A stretch of DNA of 64,000 nt. Source: Saccoglossus kowalevskii (Eukaryota > Hemichordata > Enteropneusta > Harrimaniidae). This document shows, one piece after another, positions 63,449-64,000 of this stretch. A program made the position numbers and the translations under genes. The notes under the pieces were generated by a model. The model saw only the letters and a program-made list of their open reading frames with translations, was not told the origin of the DNA and did not search any database. The stretch is taken from positions 39,737 through 103,736 of the forward strand of contig NW_003126641.1 in assembly GCF_000003605.2 (NCBI RefSeq), in the 5' to 3' direction. The first letter of the stretch is position 1. Every line of letters starts with the position of its first letter.

Positions 63449-64000
63449 TTAACAGACCCACACAATTGACCATGTATTTTAAAATGTATTAAAAAAGACA
63501 AACATTGCAAATACTGTATCGTTTATGCTTGTGTGTGTGTTAACGGACCCACACAATTGACCATGTATTTTAAAATGTATTAATAAAGCCAAACATTGTA
63601 AATACTGTATCGTACATGCTTGTGTGTTAACAGACCCACACAATTGACCATGTACTAGTATTTTAAAATGTATTAAAAAGCCAAACATTGTAAATACTGT
63701 ATCGCATATGCTTGTGTGTTAACAGGCCCACACAATATACCATGTATTTTAAAATGTATTTAAAAAGCCAAACATTGTAAATACTGTATCGTTTATGCTT
63801 GTGTGTTAACAGACCCACACAATTGGAGCATGTATTTTAAAATGTATTAAAAAAGCCAAACATTGTAAATACTGTATCGTTTATGCTTGTGTGTTAACAG
63901 ACCCACACAATTGACCATGTATTTTAAAATGTATTAAACAAGCCAGACATTGTAAATACTGTATCGTTTATGCTTGTGTGTGTGTTAACAGACCCACTGA

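Larger units (their letters stand above)
1..64000 (+). repeat. Tandem satellite array, ~86-93 bp monomer, entire window
   Basis: Every stretch read across the window is a recognisable copy of one monomer in the same orientation. The landmarks recur in fixed order: GCCAAACATTG, TACTGTATCG, ATGCTTGTG, TTAACAG or GACAACAG, ACCCACACAATTGACC, ATTTTAAAATGTATT, poly-A. The simple form is 87 bp. Copies with a longer TG tract or the ACTAGT insert reach 91-93 bp, and the expanded-TG copies are longer still. No spacer, transposon, RNA gene or inverted segment was seen. Known biology: homogeneous head-to-tail arrays of this size are satellite DNA of eukaryotic heterochromatin, often centromeric. The host and chromosomal site are not determinable here. 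I do not recognise this monomer as a named family. Confidence 0.97.
58120..64000 (+). repeat. Class C block 7, to window end
   Basis: Two passes of the class C order are visible: 59.55-60.3 and 62.34-63.1 kb match at offset 2,789, and the downstream GACAAACATTGC copies (60,626 and 63,498) at 2,872. The 61.2-62.0 kb part is a shortened version of 13.4-14.6 kb with about five monomers missing. The final bases read ACCCACTGA where the consensus has ACCCACACAATTGA, a 5-bp difference at the window edge. Confidence 0.6.

Noticed and set aside
1-64000. CRISPR array (regular repeats)
   Set aside because: No unique spacers lie between repeats; the whole unit is repeated, and the scale and composition are those of a eukaryotic satellite.
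1-64000. CENP-B box or telomeric repeat within the array
   Set aside because: I saw no match to the CENP-B box pattern and no TTAGGG-like runs; the TG tracts are simple dinucleotide repeats.
1-64000. A single fixed higher-order period for the whole window
   Set aside because: Distances between the same marker vary (for example 1,372, 3,722, 4,114 and 1,192 bp between expanded-TG monomers), so only local offsets are supported.

Overview
The window is one uninterrupted, head-to-tail satellite DNA array, and I see no gene in it. The unit is an AT-rich monomer of about 86-93 bp (the simple 87-bp form has 26 G/C bases, about 30%). Roughly 700 or more copies (64,000 divided by about 89) all run in the same orientation from the first base to within a few bases of the last. 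I found no transposon, RNA gene, non-satellite spacer, inversion or array edge. The array is cut at both ends of the window, so its full length is unknown. Long homogeneous satellite of this kind points to a eukaryotic nuclear genome, typically centromeric, pericentromeric or other heterochromatin. The species cannot be told from the sequence; the internal TG microsatellite is more typical of animals than plants, but that is weak evidence.

Each monomer has the same order of parts: a GCCAAACATTG box; GTAAATACTGTATCG, which carries the one CpG of the simple form; a variable ATGC segment (TTTATGC, TGCATGC, CATATGC or TGTATGC); a short (TG)n tract; one of three box variants (TTAACAG, TTAACGG or GACAACAG); ACCCACACAATTGACCATG; an optional 6-bp ACTAGT insert; ATTTTAAAATGTATT; and an A5-A6 run. 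The TG tract and the CACACAA element form a 7-bp dyad around a 10-nt loop that contains most of a GTTAAC site.

Above the monomer level the array is a mosaic of three working classes defined by linked variants. Class C (ACTAGT inserts, GCATATGC with CACAATATACC, an expanded TG monomer, GACAAACATTGC) fills about 1-2,170, 7,560-18,290, 29,740-30,960, 34,270-39,960, 44,290-47,700, 48,820-49,930 and 58,120-64,000. Class B (AACGTATT, GCATGCGTG, GTATGTGTGTTAACGG, GACAAAAGACCC) fills about 2,170-7,560, 39,960-43,490 and 49,930-57,440. Class D (AGGCCACAC, GAGCCGCAC, TGTGAGTGTGAC, GGCCCACACAATAGACC) fills about 18,290-29,740, most of 30,960-34,270, 43,490-44,290, 47,700-48,820 and 57,440-58,120. There is no single fixed higher-order period. 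Instead, blocks of 0.4-4 kb recur at constant offsets (for example 14,484, 25,320, 31,694, 2,789, 2,074 and 1,899 bp), with gains or losses of whole monomers inside them.

The points most worth a second look are: the 40-44 kb / 54.5-58.1 kb duplication, which differs by exactly one 548-bp hexamer; a microsatellite that expands only in one monomer type; clusters of 1-bp indels that fall at several class switches and may mark assembly joins; and near-universal retention of the single CpG. All longer open reading frames lie on the minus strand, are satellite translations of at most 146 residues, and are not annotated as genes.
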